From Mesorhizobium kowhaii (lineage in GTDB: Bacteria > Pseudomonadota > Alphaproteobacteria > Rhizobiales > Rhizobiaceae): DNA of 64,000 nucleotides. The translations under genes were made by a program, and so were the position numbers. Location: positions 124,001-188,000 of the forward strand of contig NZ_MZXV01000032.1 in assembly GCF_003253745.1 (NCBI RefSeq). The letters are read 5' to 3'. How positions within the stretch are numbered: the stretch's first letter is position 1; each line of letters starts with the position of its first letter. Positions 18,365 to 25,639 of the stretch are shown here, piece by piece. The notes under the pieces are model-generated. The model was not told the DNA's origin, searched no databases, and saw only the letters and a program-made list of their open reading frames with translations.

Positions 18365-18375
18365 ATCTTTGTTCA

Positions 18376-18422
18376 TGCATGTCGTTGTCCCAAAACCGCT
18401 TCACACTTTTAGGCGACATGCA
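18376..18422. repeat. 47-base palindromic repeat, family A, copy 3
   Basis: TGCATGTCG ... CGACATGCA unit, 11 bases after the recF stop; internal differences (TTCACAC, TAGGCG) make it the most diverged copy. Confidence 0.9.
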
Positions 18423-18431
18423 TTGGGGTTA

Positions 18432-18478
18432 TGCATGTCGTTGTCCCAAAACCGCTTCGCACTTTTGGGCGACATGCA
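18432..18478. repeat. 47-base palindromic repeat, family A, copy 4
   Basis: Second member of a direct tandem pair; start-to-start distance 56 bases from copy 3. It lies 43 bases upstream of the MoeB-like start codon. An open frame begins in it and runs into the MoeB-like gene, but that extension is repeat-derived. Confidence 0.9.
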
Positions 18479-18520
18479 TTAGCTCCTGACAAGATTTTTC
18501 AGCCACTATATGGTCCGGCA

Positions 18521-19276
18521 ATGACCGCTGCCGCCCTGACCGCCGACGAGATCGAACGCTATGCCCGCCACATCGTGCTGCCCGAGGTCGGCGGCGCCGG
18601 CCAGCAGAGACTGAAGCAGGCGCGGGTTCTGGTCATCGGTGCCGGCGGGCTAGGCGCGCCGGTGCTCGAATATCTTGCCGCCGCCGGCGTCGGCACGCTC
18701 GGCGTGATCGACGATGACACCGTTTCGCTTTCCAACCTGCAGCGCCAGGTCATTCACGGCACCGACACTGTCGGCATGCTGAAAACCGGTAGTGCCAAGG
18801 CGGCAATCGAGCGCATCAATCCTAACACCATCGTCGAGACGCACACGTTCCGGCTGACCACGGACAATGCCCCTGCCCTCGTCGCCCGTTATGACATCGT
18901 CGTCGACGGTTCCGACAATTTCGAAACCCGCTATGCGGTGGCCGACGCCTGCGCGAGCGAGAGGAAACCGCTGGTGCATGCCGCCGTCGGACGCTTCGAC
19001 GGCTCGGTGACCGTGCTGAAGCCATTCGAAGACGGCAAGGACGGCAAGCCCAACCCCGGCTATCGCGATCTGTTTCCGGAACCGCCGCCGCCTGGCCTGG
19101 TGCCGTCTTGTGCCGAGGCCGGTGTGCTTGGTGCGCTGACCGGCGTCGTCGGCACGCTGCAGGCGATGGAGGCGATCAAGCTGATCACCGGCATCGGCGA
19201 GCCGCTGGTTGGCCGGCTGCTGCTCTATGATGCGCTGGCCGCGCGCTTCGACACCATCCGCTACAAGAGAAACTGA
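18521..19276 (+). CDS. moeB: MoeB/ThiF-family adenylyltransferase (E1-like), zinc-less variant
   Basis: Activates the C-terminal glycine of a small sulfur-carrier protein (MoaD or ThiS type) by adenylation. Of 251 residues: nucleotide-binding VIGAGGLGAPV (about 39-49), Arg finger region SNLQRQVIHG (71-80), DGSDNFETRY (129-138), and C197 in VPSCAEAGVLGALTG, the usual catalytic-cysteine position. Only two cysteines exist in the protein (C144, C197), so the two CxxC pairs that hold structural zinc in E. coli MoeB are absent. The C-terminus stops at RYKRN without a rhodanese domain. Start ATG 18521. No moa or thi genes are nearby, so MoeB versus ThiF cannot be decided; the gene symbol is provisional. 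Confidence 0.85.
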   Translation: MTAAALTADEIERYARHIVLPEVGGAGQQRLKQARVLVIGAGGLGAPVLEYLAAAGVGTLGVIDDDTVSLSNLQRQVIHGTDTVGMLKTGSAKAAIERINPNTIVETHTFRLTTDNAPALVARYDIVVDGSDNFETRYAVADACASERKPLVHAAVGRFDGSVTVLKPFEDGKDGKPNPGYRDLFPEPPPPGLVPSCAEAGVLGALTGVVGTLQAMEAIKLITGIGEPLVGRLLLYDALAARFDTIRYKRN

Positions 19277-19280
19277 CACC

Positions 19281-19769
19281 GTGAACTGGAAAGAAGCTGT
19301 CTCCATCACGCGGATCCCAGCCGATTTCGACCGCTGGGACGATGTGCTCGCATTGATCACGGATGCCTTCGCCGGCATGGACGGCGTCATCGACCCGCCC
19401 TCCTCGGCGCACCTGCTGACCGCCGACACTCTGCGCGACAAGGCGCGGCGTGAGATTGGCTTCGTGGCGCTCAACGGTGACAGGATCGTCGGCTGCGTTT
19501 TTGCCCTTGAAAGGACGGCGGAATATTATGTCGGCAAGCTCGCCGTTGCGCCGGATTGTCAGGGACAAGGCATTGGCCGGCGGTTGATGCAGGCGGTCGA
19601 GGATCTTGGCCGCAGCCGAGGCAAGGCTGCGGTCGAGCTTCAGACGCGGATCGAACTGACCGGAAACCATGCGGCCTTTGCCCGCTTCGGCTTTCACGAG
19701 ACCGAACGGACGGCGCATGAGGGCTATATCCGGCCAACCTCGATCACCATGCGCAAGGTCCTTGCGTAA
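19281..19769 (+). CDS. GNAT-family N-acetyltransferase
   Basis: A 162-residue acetyl-CoA-dependent acetyltransferase. The acetyl-CoA-binding motif A reads VAPDCQGQGIGRRLMQAVED (around residues 92-111), and motif B ends in FARFGFHETERTAHEGY, followed by a typical terminal strand. Start is GTG at 19281, four bases after the MoeB-like stop, so the two genes are probably co-transcribed. Substrate unknown. The conserved pairing of a GNAT after moeB-like genes is plausible but I cannot confirm it here. Confidence 0.85.
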   Translation: MNWKEAVSITRIPADFDRWDDVLALITDAFAGMDGVIDPPSSAHLLTADTLRDKARREIGFVALNGDRIVGCVFALERTAEYYVGKLAVAPDCQGQGIGRRLMQAVEDLGRSRGKAAVELQTRIELTGNHAAFARFGFHETERTAHEGYIRPTSITMRKVLA

Positions 19770-19805
19770 GCGTTGTCTTTCTTTCGAAAGCCTGGCGTCA
19801 GGTTC

Positions 19806-19929
19806 TAGAGCCTATTCCATCCCGATGGAATCGGGATGGGGCTCTATCTCTTTGTTTGAGCATGATCTCTAGACAAACGGTTTCCGTTTGTCCGAGAAAA
19901 CCGGTCTCCACTTTTCGGGATCATACTCT
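19806..19929. repeat. Composite palindromic repeat (families B and C modules)
   Basis: The first module (19806-19857) is TAGAGCC ... GGCTCTA with an inner ATCCCGATGGAATCGGGAT palindrome and the CTATCTCTTTGTTT tract, which is the reverse complement of the AAACAAAGAGATAG core of family C. The second module (19858-19929) is a family B unit, GAGCATGATC ... GATCATACTC, with an inserted ACAAACGG/CCGTTTGT hairpin. The stop codon and last two sense codons of the minus-strand dehydrogenase gene lie within it. Confidence 0.85.
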
Positions 19930-20922
19930 AAGCGGCAGCACGCGATCCGGCGGACGGTGGCCGTCGACGAATGCGCGGATGTTGATGATGACCTTTTCGC
20001 CCATGTCGATGCGGCCTTCGAGCGTCGCCGAGCCCATATGCGGCAGAAGCACGACCTTGCCCTTGGCGGCGAGCTTCAGCAGCTTTGCGTTCAGTGCCGG
20101 CTCGTGCTCGTAGACGTCGAGGCCGGCGCCGGCGATCTTGCCGTCCTGGATCAGCTTGACCAGCGCTTCCTCGTCGATGATGTCGCCGCGCGCGGTGTTG
20201 ACGACATAGGCCGTGGGCTGCAGCAGCGCCAGCCGCCGCGCCGAAAGCAGATGGAAGGTCGCCGGCGTCGACGGGCAATTGACCGAAATGATGTCCATGC
20301 GGGCCAGCATCTGGTCGAGGCTTTCCCAATAGGTCGCTTCCAGCCCGTCTTCCACGGCCGGCAGCACGCGATGGCGGTTGTGGTAGTGGATCGACAGACC
20401 GAAGGCTTTGGCGCGCCTCGCGACCGCGGTGCCGATGCGCCCCATGCCGACAATGCCGAGCCGCTTGCCCCAGATGCGCCGGCCAAGCATCCAGGTCGGC
20501 GACCAGCCGGCCCATTTCTTGTCGCCGGTGAGCACGTTGGCGCCTTCCACCAGCCGCCGCGGCACCGCCAGCATCAGCGCCAGGGTCATATCGGCGGTGT
20601 CCTCGGTCAGCACATTGGGCGTATTGGTGACGGTGATGCCCTTCTTGGCCGCGGCCTCGACATCGATCTTGTCGACGCCATTGCCGAAATTGGCGATCAG
20701 CTTGAGATTGTCGCCGGCCTGGGCGATCAGCGCGGCATCGATCTGGTCGGTCACCGTCGGCACCAGCACGTCGGCTTCCTTGACCGCCGCAACCAGCTCC
20801 GGTTGCGTCATCGGCCTGTCCTCGACATTCAGCCGGGCATCGAACAGTTCGCGCATGCGGGTCTCGACCAGGTCGGGCAGCTTTCGCGTGATGACCACGA
20901 GAGGCTTCTTTTTGCCTGCCAT
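19921..20922 (-). CDS. D-2-hydroxyacid dehydrogenase (glyoxylate/hydroxypyruvate reductase type)
   Basis: NAD(P)H-dependent reductase of 2-oxoacids such as glyoxylate or hydroxypyruvate. Of 333 residues: the Rossmann motif GIVGMGRIGTAVARRA (about 155-170), substrate-binding VVNTARGDIIDEEAL with the catalytic Arg, and the catalytic His in LLPHMGSAT. It resembles GyaR-type enzymes. ATG 20922 precedes MAGKKKPLVV; upstream frame to 21033 is not conserved-looking. The final codons AGA GTA TGA are formed by the repeat at 19806-19929, so the natural C-terminus was probably reset by the repeat. Monocistronic, divergent from the SH3 gene. Confidence 0.9.
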   Translation of the reverse strand: MAGKKKPLVVITRKLPDLVETRMRELFDARLNVEDRPMTQPELVAAVKEADVLVPTVTDQIDAALIAQAGDNLKLIANFGNGVDKIDVEAAAKKGITVTNTPNVLTEDTADMTLALMLAVPRRLVEGANVLTGDKKWAGWSPTWMLGRRIWGKRLGIVGMGRIGTAVARRAKAFGLSIHYHNRHRVLPAVEDGLEATYWESLDQMLARMDIISVNCPSTPATFHLLSARRLALLQPTAYVVNTARGDIIDEEALVKLIQDGKIAGAGLDVYEHEPALNAKLLKLAAKGKVVLLPHMGSATLEGRIDMGEKVIINIRAFVDGHRPPDRVLPLRV

Positions 20923-21067
20923 TGTTTCCTCGTATCCCGATCTCGTTGAGACCTCTTTAACCAAGACCGGCGAAACTGAAAGCCGGTCGCGGTGCCGATT
21001 ACCCCATGTAACAAGCGGTGCCGCCGAAGACAAAGAAAAAGGGGCGCCAAGGCAAGCGCCGAAAGGA

Positions 21068-21634
21068 ATGAAAGTGTCTGGTTTCGCGTCGCTTCGCCTG
21101 ACCCTCAGTGCAGCATTTCTCGGCGCTCTGCTTTATCCTCCGCTTGCCGCGGCGCAGAGTGCGGCAGCACCTGCCCAGAGCGTCGTCACGCTCGGCCCGA
21201 GCGGTCTGCCGCTGCCGCGATTCGTCAGCCTGAAATCCGGCCGCGTCAACTCGCGCGTCGGCCCCGGCGCCAACTACTCGGTCGACTGGATGTACATGAA
21301 GGCCGGCCTGCCTATGGAGATCATCCAGGAATTCGATACATGGCGCCGCGTACGCGATGCCGACGGTTCGGAAGGCTGGATCAACCAGTCGCTGCTTTCC
21401 GGCCGGCGCACGGCAATCGTCGCCCCGTGGCAGCGCGGCAAGGGTGCCCAGGTCAACCTTCTCAACAGCCCTGAAAAGGACGCAAGGGTGGTCGCGATGG
21501 TCGAGCCTGGCGTCATGGGCACGATCAAGTCCTGCGACGGCCAGTGGTGTGAAATGACGTTCGATGGCCACACCGGCTGGCTCGCCCAGTCGGTTGTCTG
21601 GGGCGCCTATCCCGGTGAACGGGTCAAGAACTGA
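21068..21634 (+). CDS. Secreted SH3-domain protein
   Basis: A 188-residue exported protein. Residues 1-30 form a signal peptide (cleavage near LAAAQS). Two bacterial SH3 (SH3b-like) repeats follow: the first around residues 58-110 (SGRVNSRVGPGANYSVDW ... GSEGWINQ) and the second around 125-180 (VNLLNSPEKDARVVAMVEPG ... GHTGWLAQ). Such domains usually bind cell-wall peptides, so a periplasmic or envelope role is inferred. Start ATG 21068; a much longer open frame from 20408 is antisense to the dehydrogenase gene and is ignored. Confidence 0.87.
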   Translation: MKVSGFASLRLTLSAAFLGALLYPPLAAAQSAAAPAQSVVTLGPSGLPLPRFVSLKSGRVNSRVGPGANYSVDWMYMKAGLPMEIIQEFDTWRRVRDADGSEGWINQSLLSGRRTAIVAPWQRGKGAQVNLLNSPEKDARVVAMVEPGVMGTIKSCDGQWCEMTFDGHTGWLAQSVVWGAYPGERVKN

Positions 21635-21714
21635 TCTTTTGACCTTATTCGCGGTCGCGGAGGCGCGGGAACCGCCATCAGACGGGCGCCAGAGTAGAGC
21701 GTCCAGACAGTCTC

Positions 21715-22074
21715 TTAGCGCCCGATACGGCCGAGATGGGTGTCCTGAAAGCCGGTTGGCAGCTTCAGGCCGTAGCCCAGCGCACGATCGATGGCGATGT
21801 GGGCGATCCAGATCAATGCAACCGCCGTCGCGGTCGCATTGCCGGACAGATGACCGGCAAGCAGCAGCAGCACGGGCACGATCAGGATATGCAGGGCGTT
21901 GTAGGCAAGGGCACCGACGCGCGGCCCGGCCAGATAGCCAAACATCGACAAGTCAGGCGCCAGGATAAGCAATCCGAAGAGCCACCAGGACATGCCGGTT
22001 GAACCGTAGAAGACGACGGCAGCCACCGCAACGATGGCCCATTCGAGCCGGATTGTCAGGTCGAGGGGTTTCAT
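21715..22074 (-). CDS. DUF4260 small membrane protein
   Basis: A 119-residue protein with four predicted membrane helices (about residues 10-27, 29-45, 54-72, 80-96). The patterns APDLSMFGYLAGPRVGALAYN and WIAHIAIDRALGYGLK are those of DUF4260. Function unknown. Its ATG overlaps, as ATGA, the stop codon of a 29-codon repetitive ORF that itself overlaps the irr stop codon, so it appears translationally coupled to irr. That suggests co-expression with the iron regulator. Confidence 0.85.
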   Translation of the reverse strand: MKPLDLTIRLEWAIVAVAAVVFYGSTGMSWWLFGLLILAPDLSMFGYLAGPRVGALAYNALHILIVPVLLLLAGHLSGNATATAVALIWIAHIAIDRALGYGLKLPTGFQDTHLGRIGR

Positions 22075-22160
22075 CCCTTGCCGATTATTCTGGCCTGGCC
22101 GATTATTCCGGCCTGGTCGATCATTCTGGCCTTGCCGTTTATTCTGGCCTCGCCGGTCAT
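22071..22160 (-). CDS. 29-residue repetitive micro-ORF between irr and DUF4260
   Basis: ATG at 22160 overlaps the irr stop as ATGA, and its own TGA at 22073-22071 overlaps the DUF4260 start as ATGA. The peptide is four degenerate hexapeptides (GEARIN, GKARMI, DQAGII, GQARII) between a short MT start and a GKG end, encoded by an 18-base tandem repeat that stays in frame. No family is recognised. It may be a translational coupler rather than a functional peptide; no Shine-Dalgarno is seen apart from the coupling overlaps. The architecture is visible directly, while translation is inferred. Confidence 0.45.
   Translation of the reverse strand: MTGEARINGKARMIDQAGIIGQARIIGKG
22084..22155. repeat. 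Four tandem 18-base repeats
   Basis: On the plus strand, units at 22084, 22102, 22120 and 22138 follow the pattern ATTATTCTGGCCTGGCCG with one to five changes each. They form nearly the whole spacer between the irr stop and the DUF4260 start. Unit length is a multiple of three, so copy-number change would keep the micro-ORF in frame. Confidence 0.95.
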
Positions 22161-22606
22161 TCGCAGCGCTTGGGGCGCAGCCTCACCACGATGTCGACAT
22201 TGGCGATCTCCATCCCCTCCGGCGGCTCCGGCAGGTTGGCAACCGTCACCGGACCGCTGTCGATGTCGAATATGCGGTTTTCGCCTTCGATGTAGAAATG
22301 GTGGTGGTCGGAGGTGTTGGTGTCGAAATAGGTCTTCGCGCCCTCAACGGCGAGGATGCGCAACAGGCCTGCCTGGGTGAACTGGTGAAGGGCATTGTAG
22401 ACGGTGGCCAGCGACACCGGCACGCCGGCGGCGACCGCCTCCTCGTGCAGTTCCTCGGCCGACAGATGGCGGTCGCCCTTGGCGAAAAGCAGGTCGGCCA
22501 GCGCAATGCGTTGGCGTGTCGGCCTCAGGCCGGCTTCACGGACCCGCTTGTCCACAGCGACATTTTCCTTCCGACCGTCCAGGCCCATCTTCTTGTCGAA
22601 CCCCAC
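22157..22606 (-). CDS. irr: Iron response regulator Irr (Fur superfamily)
   Basis: Rhizobial heme-responsive transcription factor that binds ICE boxes and controls heme synthesis, iron storage and uptake genes. The 149-residue protein has the winged-helix segment AGLRPTRQRIALADLLFAKG, the recognition helix VSLATVYNALHQF and the diagnostic HHH triplet (residues 101-103, DHHHFYIEGEN) implicated in heme binding. The N-terminal Cys-Pro heme motif of Bradyrhizobium Irr is missing, as in other Rhizobiaceae-type Irr proteins. GTG 22606 gives this length; ATG 22588 is a realistic alternative. It is divergent from fabA, and an ICE box occurs in this window at 57631. Confidence 0.95.
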   Translation of the reverse strand: MGFDKKMGLDGRKENVAVDKRVREAGLRPTRQRIALADLLFAKGDRHLSAEELHEEAVAAGVPVSLATVYNALHQFTQAGLLRILAVEGAKTYFDTNTSDHHHFYIEGENRIFDIDSGPVTVANLPEPPEGMEIANVDIVVRLRPKRCE

Positions 22607-22674
22607 AGTTCCGCCCTAAGACACGCCCAGAATGGCAAAAAAATGAACGTCTGCCGAACCCGGACCCCTGCTGA

Positions 22675-22703
22675 CATATATTCTGTCGTCCGAATGCGAT
22701 CAA
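22675..22703 (-). promoter_or_regulatory. Candidate irr promoter
   Basis: Read on the minus strand: TTGATC (22703-22698), a 17-base spacer and TATATG (22680-22675). It lies about 70 bases upstream of the irr GTG. No ICE-like palindrome overlaps it, so Irr autoregulation is not evident here. Confidence 0.6.
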
Positions 22704-22831
22704 TAGCGCGCATTGACCCAGGCAGACGAGCAGGTTAAGCGCAAACGCCGGTTTCCGGCCTGAAACAGATTGTGTTAGGAAACCAACGACAAGGGCGCCC
22801 GATAGCCCGGAACGATATGGGGACGAGATTG

Positions 22832-23350
22832 ATGGCGGGTTCGAAATCCAGCTACGACTACGACGAATTGCTGGCCTGCGCCCGCGGCGAACTGTTCGGA
22901 CCGGGCAATGCCCAGCTTCCCTATCCGCCCATGCTGATGTTCGACCGCATCACCGAGATCAGCGAGACGGGCGGCGCCTTCGACAAGGGCTTCATCCGCG
23001 CGGAATTCGACATCAAGCCGGACCTGTGGTTCTTTGCCTGCCATTTCATCGGCAATCCGATCATGCCCGGGTGCCTCGGCCTCGACGCCATGTGGCAATT
23101 GACGGGCTTCTATCTCGGCTGGCTCGGTGAACCCGGCAAGGGAATGGCGCTGTCGACCGGTGAGGTAAAATTCAGGGGCATGGTGACGCCCTCGGTGAAG
23201 AAGGTCGAGTATGGGATCGACTTCAAGCGCGTGATGCGCGGCCGGCTGGTGCTCGGCATTGCCGATGGCTGGCTGAAGGCGGATGGCGAACCCATATACG
23301 CGGCAACGGATTTGAAGGTCGGTCTGTCCAAGCAGTCGGCGGTCGGCTGA
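22832..23350 (+). CDS. fabA: 3-hydroxydecanoyl-[ACP] dehydratase/isomerase
   Basis: Dehydrates 3-hydroxydecanoyl-ACP and isomerises the product to cis-3-decenoyl-ACP, the branch point to unsaturated fatty acids. Length 172 residues. Active-site H71 lies in [15 protein letters not shown] and D85 in LDAMWQL, matching the FabA catalytic pair. ATG 22832 has a GGGACGAG ribosome site; an in-frame ATG at 22772 is further upstream and less likely. It begins the fabA-fabB-fabI operon, divergent from irr, the usual rhizobial order. Confidence 0.96.
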   Translation: MAGSKSSYDYDELLACARGELFGPGNAQLPYPPMLMFDRITEISETGGAFDKGFIRAEFDIKPDLWFFACHFIGNPIMPGCLGLDAMWQLTGFYLGWLGEPGKGMALSTGEVKFRGMVTPSVKKVEYGIDFKRVMRGRLVLGIADGWLKADGEPIYAATDLKVGLSKQSAVG

Positions 23351-23388
23351 CCGGGAACCCCGGCCGGCCCCCCTGGAAGGAGTTGCGA

Positions 23389-24609
23389 ATGAGACGTGTC
23401 GTAGTCACAGGCCTCGGCATCGTGTCGTCGATCGGCAACAATGCCAACGAGGTGCAAACCTCGCTGCATGACGCCAGATCCGGCATCAGCTTCTCCGATT
23501 CCTTCGCCGAACATGGCTTCCGCTGCCAGGTCTGGGGAGCGCCGACGCTCGATCCATCCGCGATGATCGATCGCCGCGCGATGCGCTTCCTGTCGAAAGG
23601 TGCCGCCTGGAACCACGTCGCCATGGATCAGGCGATCGCGGATGCCGGCCTCGGCGAGAGCGACATCACCAATGAGCGCACCGGCATCGTCATGGGATCT
23701 GGCGGACCATCCACCAGCACCATCGTCGAAGCGGCAGAGATCACGCTGAAGAACGGCAGTCCCAAGCGCATCGGTCCGTTCGCGGTGCCAAAGGCAATGT
23801 CGTCGACCGCATCGGCAACGCTTGCCACCTGGTTCAAGATCCACGGCGTCAACTACTCGATCTCGTCGGCCTGCTCGACCTCGGCACATTGCATCGGCAA
23901 TGGCTACGAACTAATCCAGTGGGGCAAGCAGGACATGGTCTTTGCCGGCGGCCATGAGGACCTCGACTGGACGATGTCGGACCTGTTTGACGCCATGGGT
24001 GCCATGTCGTCGAAATTCAACGACCGGGCATCCGCCGCCTCGCGCGCCTATGACGCCAATCGCGACGGCTTCGTCATCGCCGGCGGCGCCGGCGTGCTGG
24101 TGCTGGAAGAGCTGGAGCATGCCAAGGCGCGCGGCGCCAAGATCTACGCCGAGATCGTCGGCTATGGCGCAACCTCGGACGGCTTCGACATGGTGGCGCC
24201 ATCCGGCGAAGGCGCGGTCCGCTGCATGCGCCAGGCAATGGCGACGGTTTCCACACCGGTCGACTACATCAACACTCATGGCACGTCGACGCCGGTGGGC
24301 GATTCCAAGGAAATGGCCGCGATCCGCGAGGTATTCGGCGAAAAGATGCCGTACATCACGTCGACGAAATCGCTGACCGGCCACTCGCTGGGCGCCGCCG
24401 GCGTGCAAGAATCCATCTACTCGATCCTGATGATGCAGGGCGGTTTCATCGGCGAAAGCGCGCATATCGAAACCCTCGACCCCGAATTCGAGGGCATGCC
24501 GATCGTGCGAAAGCGCATCGACAACGCCAAAATCGACACTGTTTTGTCAAATTCGTTCGGCTTCGGTGGCACCAACGCAACGCTCGTTTTCCAGCGCTAT
24601 TCCGCATAA
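23389..24609 (+). CDS. fabB: 3-oxoacyl-[ACP] synthase I
   Basis: Condensing enzyme that elongates the cis-3-decenoyl product of FabA. Of 406 residues, the KAS catalytic triad is intact: Cys in [14 protein letters not shown] (near 163), His in [11 protein letters not shown] (near 298) and His in [12 protein letters not shown] (near 333). ATG 23389 follows GGAAGGAG with ideal spacing; TTG 23383 is less likely. Located 38 bases after fabA. Confidence 0.97.
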   Translation: MRRVVVTGLGIVSSIGNNANEVQTSLHDARSGISFSDSFAEHGFRCQVWGAPTLDPSAMIDRRAMRFLSKGAAWNHVAMDQAIADAGLGESDITNERTGIVMGSGGPSTSTIVEAAEITLKNGSPKRIGPFAVPKAMSSTASATLATWFKIHGVNYSISSACSTSAHCIGNGYELIQWGKQDMVFAGGHEDLDWTMSDLFDAMGAMSSKFNDRASAASRAYDANRDGFVIAGGAGVLVLEELEHAKARGAKIYAEIVGYGATSDGFDMVAPSGEGAVRCMRQAMATVSTPVDYINTHGTSTPVGDSKEMAAIREVFGEKMPYITSTKSLTGHSLGAAGVQESIYSILMMQGGFIGESAHIETLDPEFEGMPIVRKRIDNAKIDTVLSNSFGFGGTNATLVFQRYSA

Positions 24610-24620
24610 GGACTGCCTGC

Positions 24621-25433
24621 ATGGACGGATTGATGAAGGGCAAGCGCGGGCTTGTCATGGGTGTCGCCAACGATCATTCGATCGCCTGGGGTATCGCCCG
24701 GAAATTGTCCGAACATGGGGCGGAGCTCGCTTTCACCTATCAGGGTGACGCCTTCGGGCGCCGGGTCAAGCCACTCGCCGACAAGCTCGGCGCCTCGCTG
24801 GTCGTGCCGTGCGACGTCGAGGACAGCGCTTCGGTCGCCGCCACGTTCGAGACCCTGGGCAATGCCTGGGGCGGGCTTGATTTCGTCGTCCACGCCATCG
24901 GCTTTTCCGACAAGAACGAACTGAAGGGCCTCTACGCCGATACCAGCCGGGACAATTTCGTCCGCACCATGGTGATCTCCTGCTACTCCTTCACCGAGAT
25001 CGCCCGCCAGGCCGCCGCCTTGATGCCCGACGGCGGATCGATGATCACGCTGACCTATGCGGGTTCGGTCCGTGTCATGCCGAACTACAATGTCATGGGC
25101 GTCGCCAAGGCCGGGCTGGAGGCCAGTGTGCGCTACCTCGCCAACGACTACGGTCCGCGCGGCATCCGGGTGAACGGCATATCAGCTGGACCGGTGCGTA
25201 CGCTCGCCGGCGCCGGGATTTCCGATGCGCGCCACATGTTCTCCTACCAGCAGCGCAACTCGCCGCTGCGCCGCACCGTGACCATCGATGAGGTCGGCGG
25301 TTCCGCGCTTTATCTGTTGTCCGATCTGTCTTCGGGCGTTACCGGCGAAATCCATTATGTCGATTCCGGCTATCACATCGTTTCCATGCCGACGCTCGAT
25401 GAATTGAAGCAGACCGACGGCGGGCGAGACTAA
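24621..25433 (+). CDS. fabI: Enoyl-[ACP] reductase (NADH)
   Basis: Final reductase of the fatty-acid elongation cycle. Short-chain dehydrogenase fold, 270 residues. The atypical nucleotide motif GVANDHSIAWGIA near the N-terminus and the YNVMGVAKAG catalytic segment (Tyr and Lys of the FabI signature) distinguish it from FabG. Eleven bases after fabB. Its TAA stop is immediately followed by a family A palindromic repeat in inverted orientation, which could end or stabilise the operon mRNA. Confidence 0.97.
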   Translation: MDGLMKGKRGLVMGVANDHSIAWGIARKLSEHGAELAFTYQGDAFGRRVKPLADKLGASLVVPCDVEDSASVAATFETLGNAWGGLDFVVHAIGFSDKNELKGLYADTSRDNFVRTMVISCYSFTEIARQAAALMPDGGSMITLTYAGSVRVMPNYNVMGVAKAGLEASVRYLANDYGPRGIRVNGISAGPVRTLAGAGISDARHMFSYQQRNSPLRRTVTIDEVGGSALYLLSDLSSGVTGEIHYVDSGYHIVSMPTLDELKQTDGGRD

Positions 25434-25480
25434 TGCATGGCGCCCAAAAGTGCGCAGCGGTTTTGGGACGACGACATGCA
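25434..25480. repeat. 47-base palindromic repeat, family A, copy 5 (inverted)
   Basis: Reverse-complement orientation relative to copies 1-4 (inner CCCAAAA first, then TTTTGGG). It starts at the base right after the fabI stop codon. Being a hairpin at the end of the fab operon it could act as transcript-end structure; there is no T-run beside it. Confidence 0.9.
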
Positions 25481-25490
25481 TAAAACACAA

Positions 25491-25536
25491 GCTTAAAGTG
25501 CGTCGAGCGAATCCGTTTCAACGCGACACGCTTTAG
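25491..25536. repeat. Second palindromic element after fabI (family D)
   Basis: CTTAAAGTGCGTCG ... CGCGACACGCTTTAG, an imperfect 46-base palindrome with an AATCCGTTT centre. It is unlike families A to C and has no second complete copy in this window; a partial likeness is seen near 8540. It resembles dispersed rhizobial palindromes from memory. Confidence 0.55.
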
Positions 25537-25639
25537 TCCGCACAAGAAATACTTCCGGTCCAATAAAATTGGACGCATTCGCGGAAACTCATTTTAAAGA
25601 CATATCCGCTAGAAAGCCCTGTACTCTGGGGACCTTTCA

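Noticed and set aside
22707..22738. fabA promoter TTGACC-17-TAAGCG
   Set aside because: The -10 box is poor, so it was not listed as a feature.
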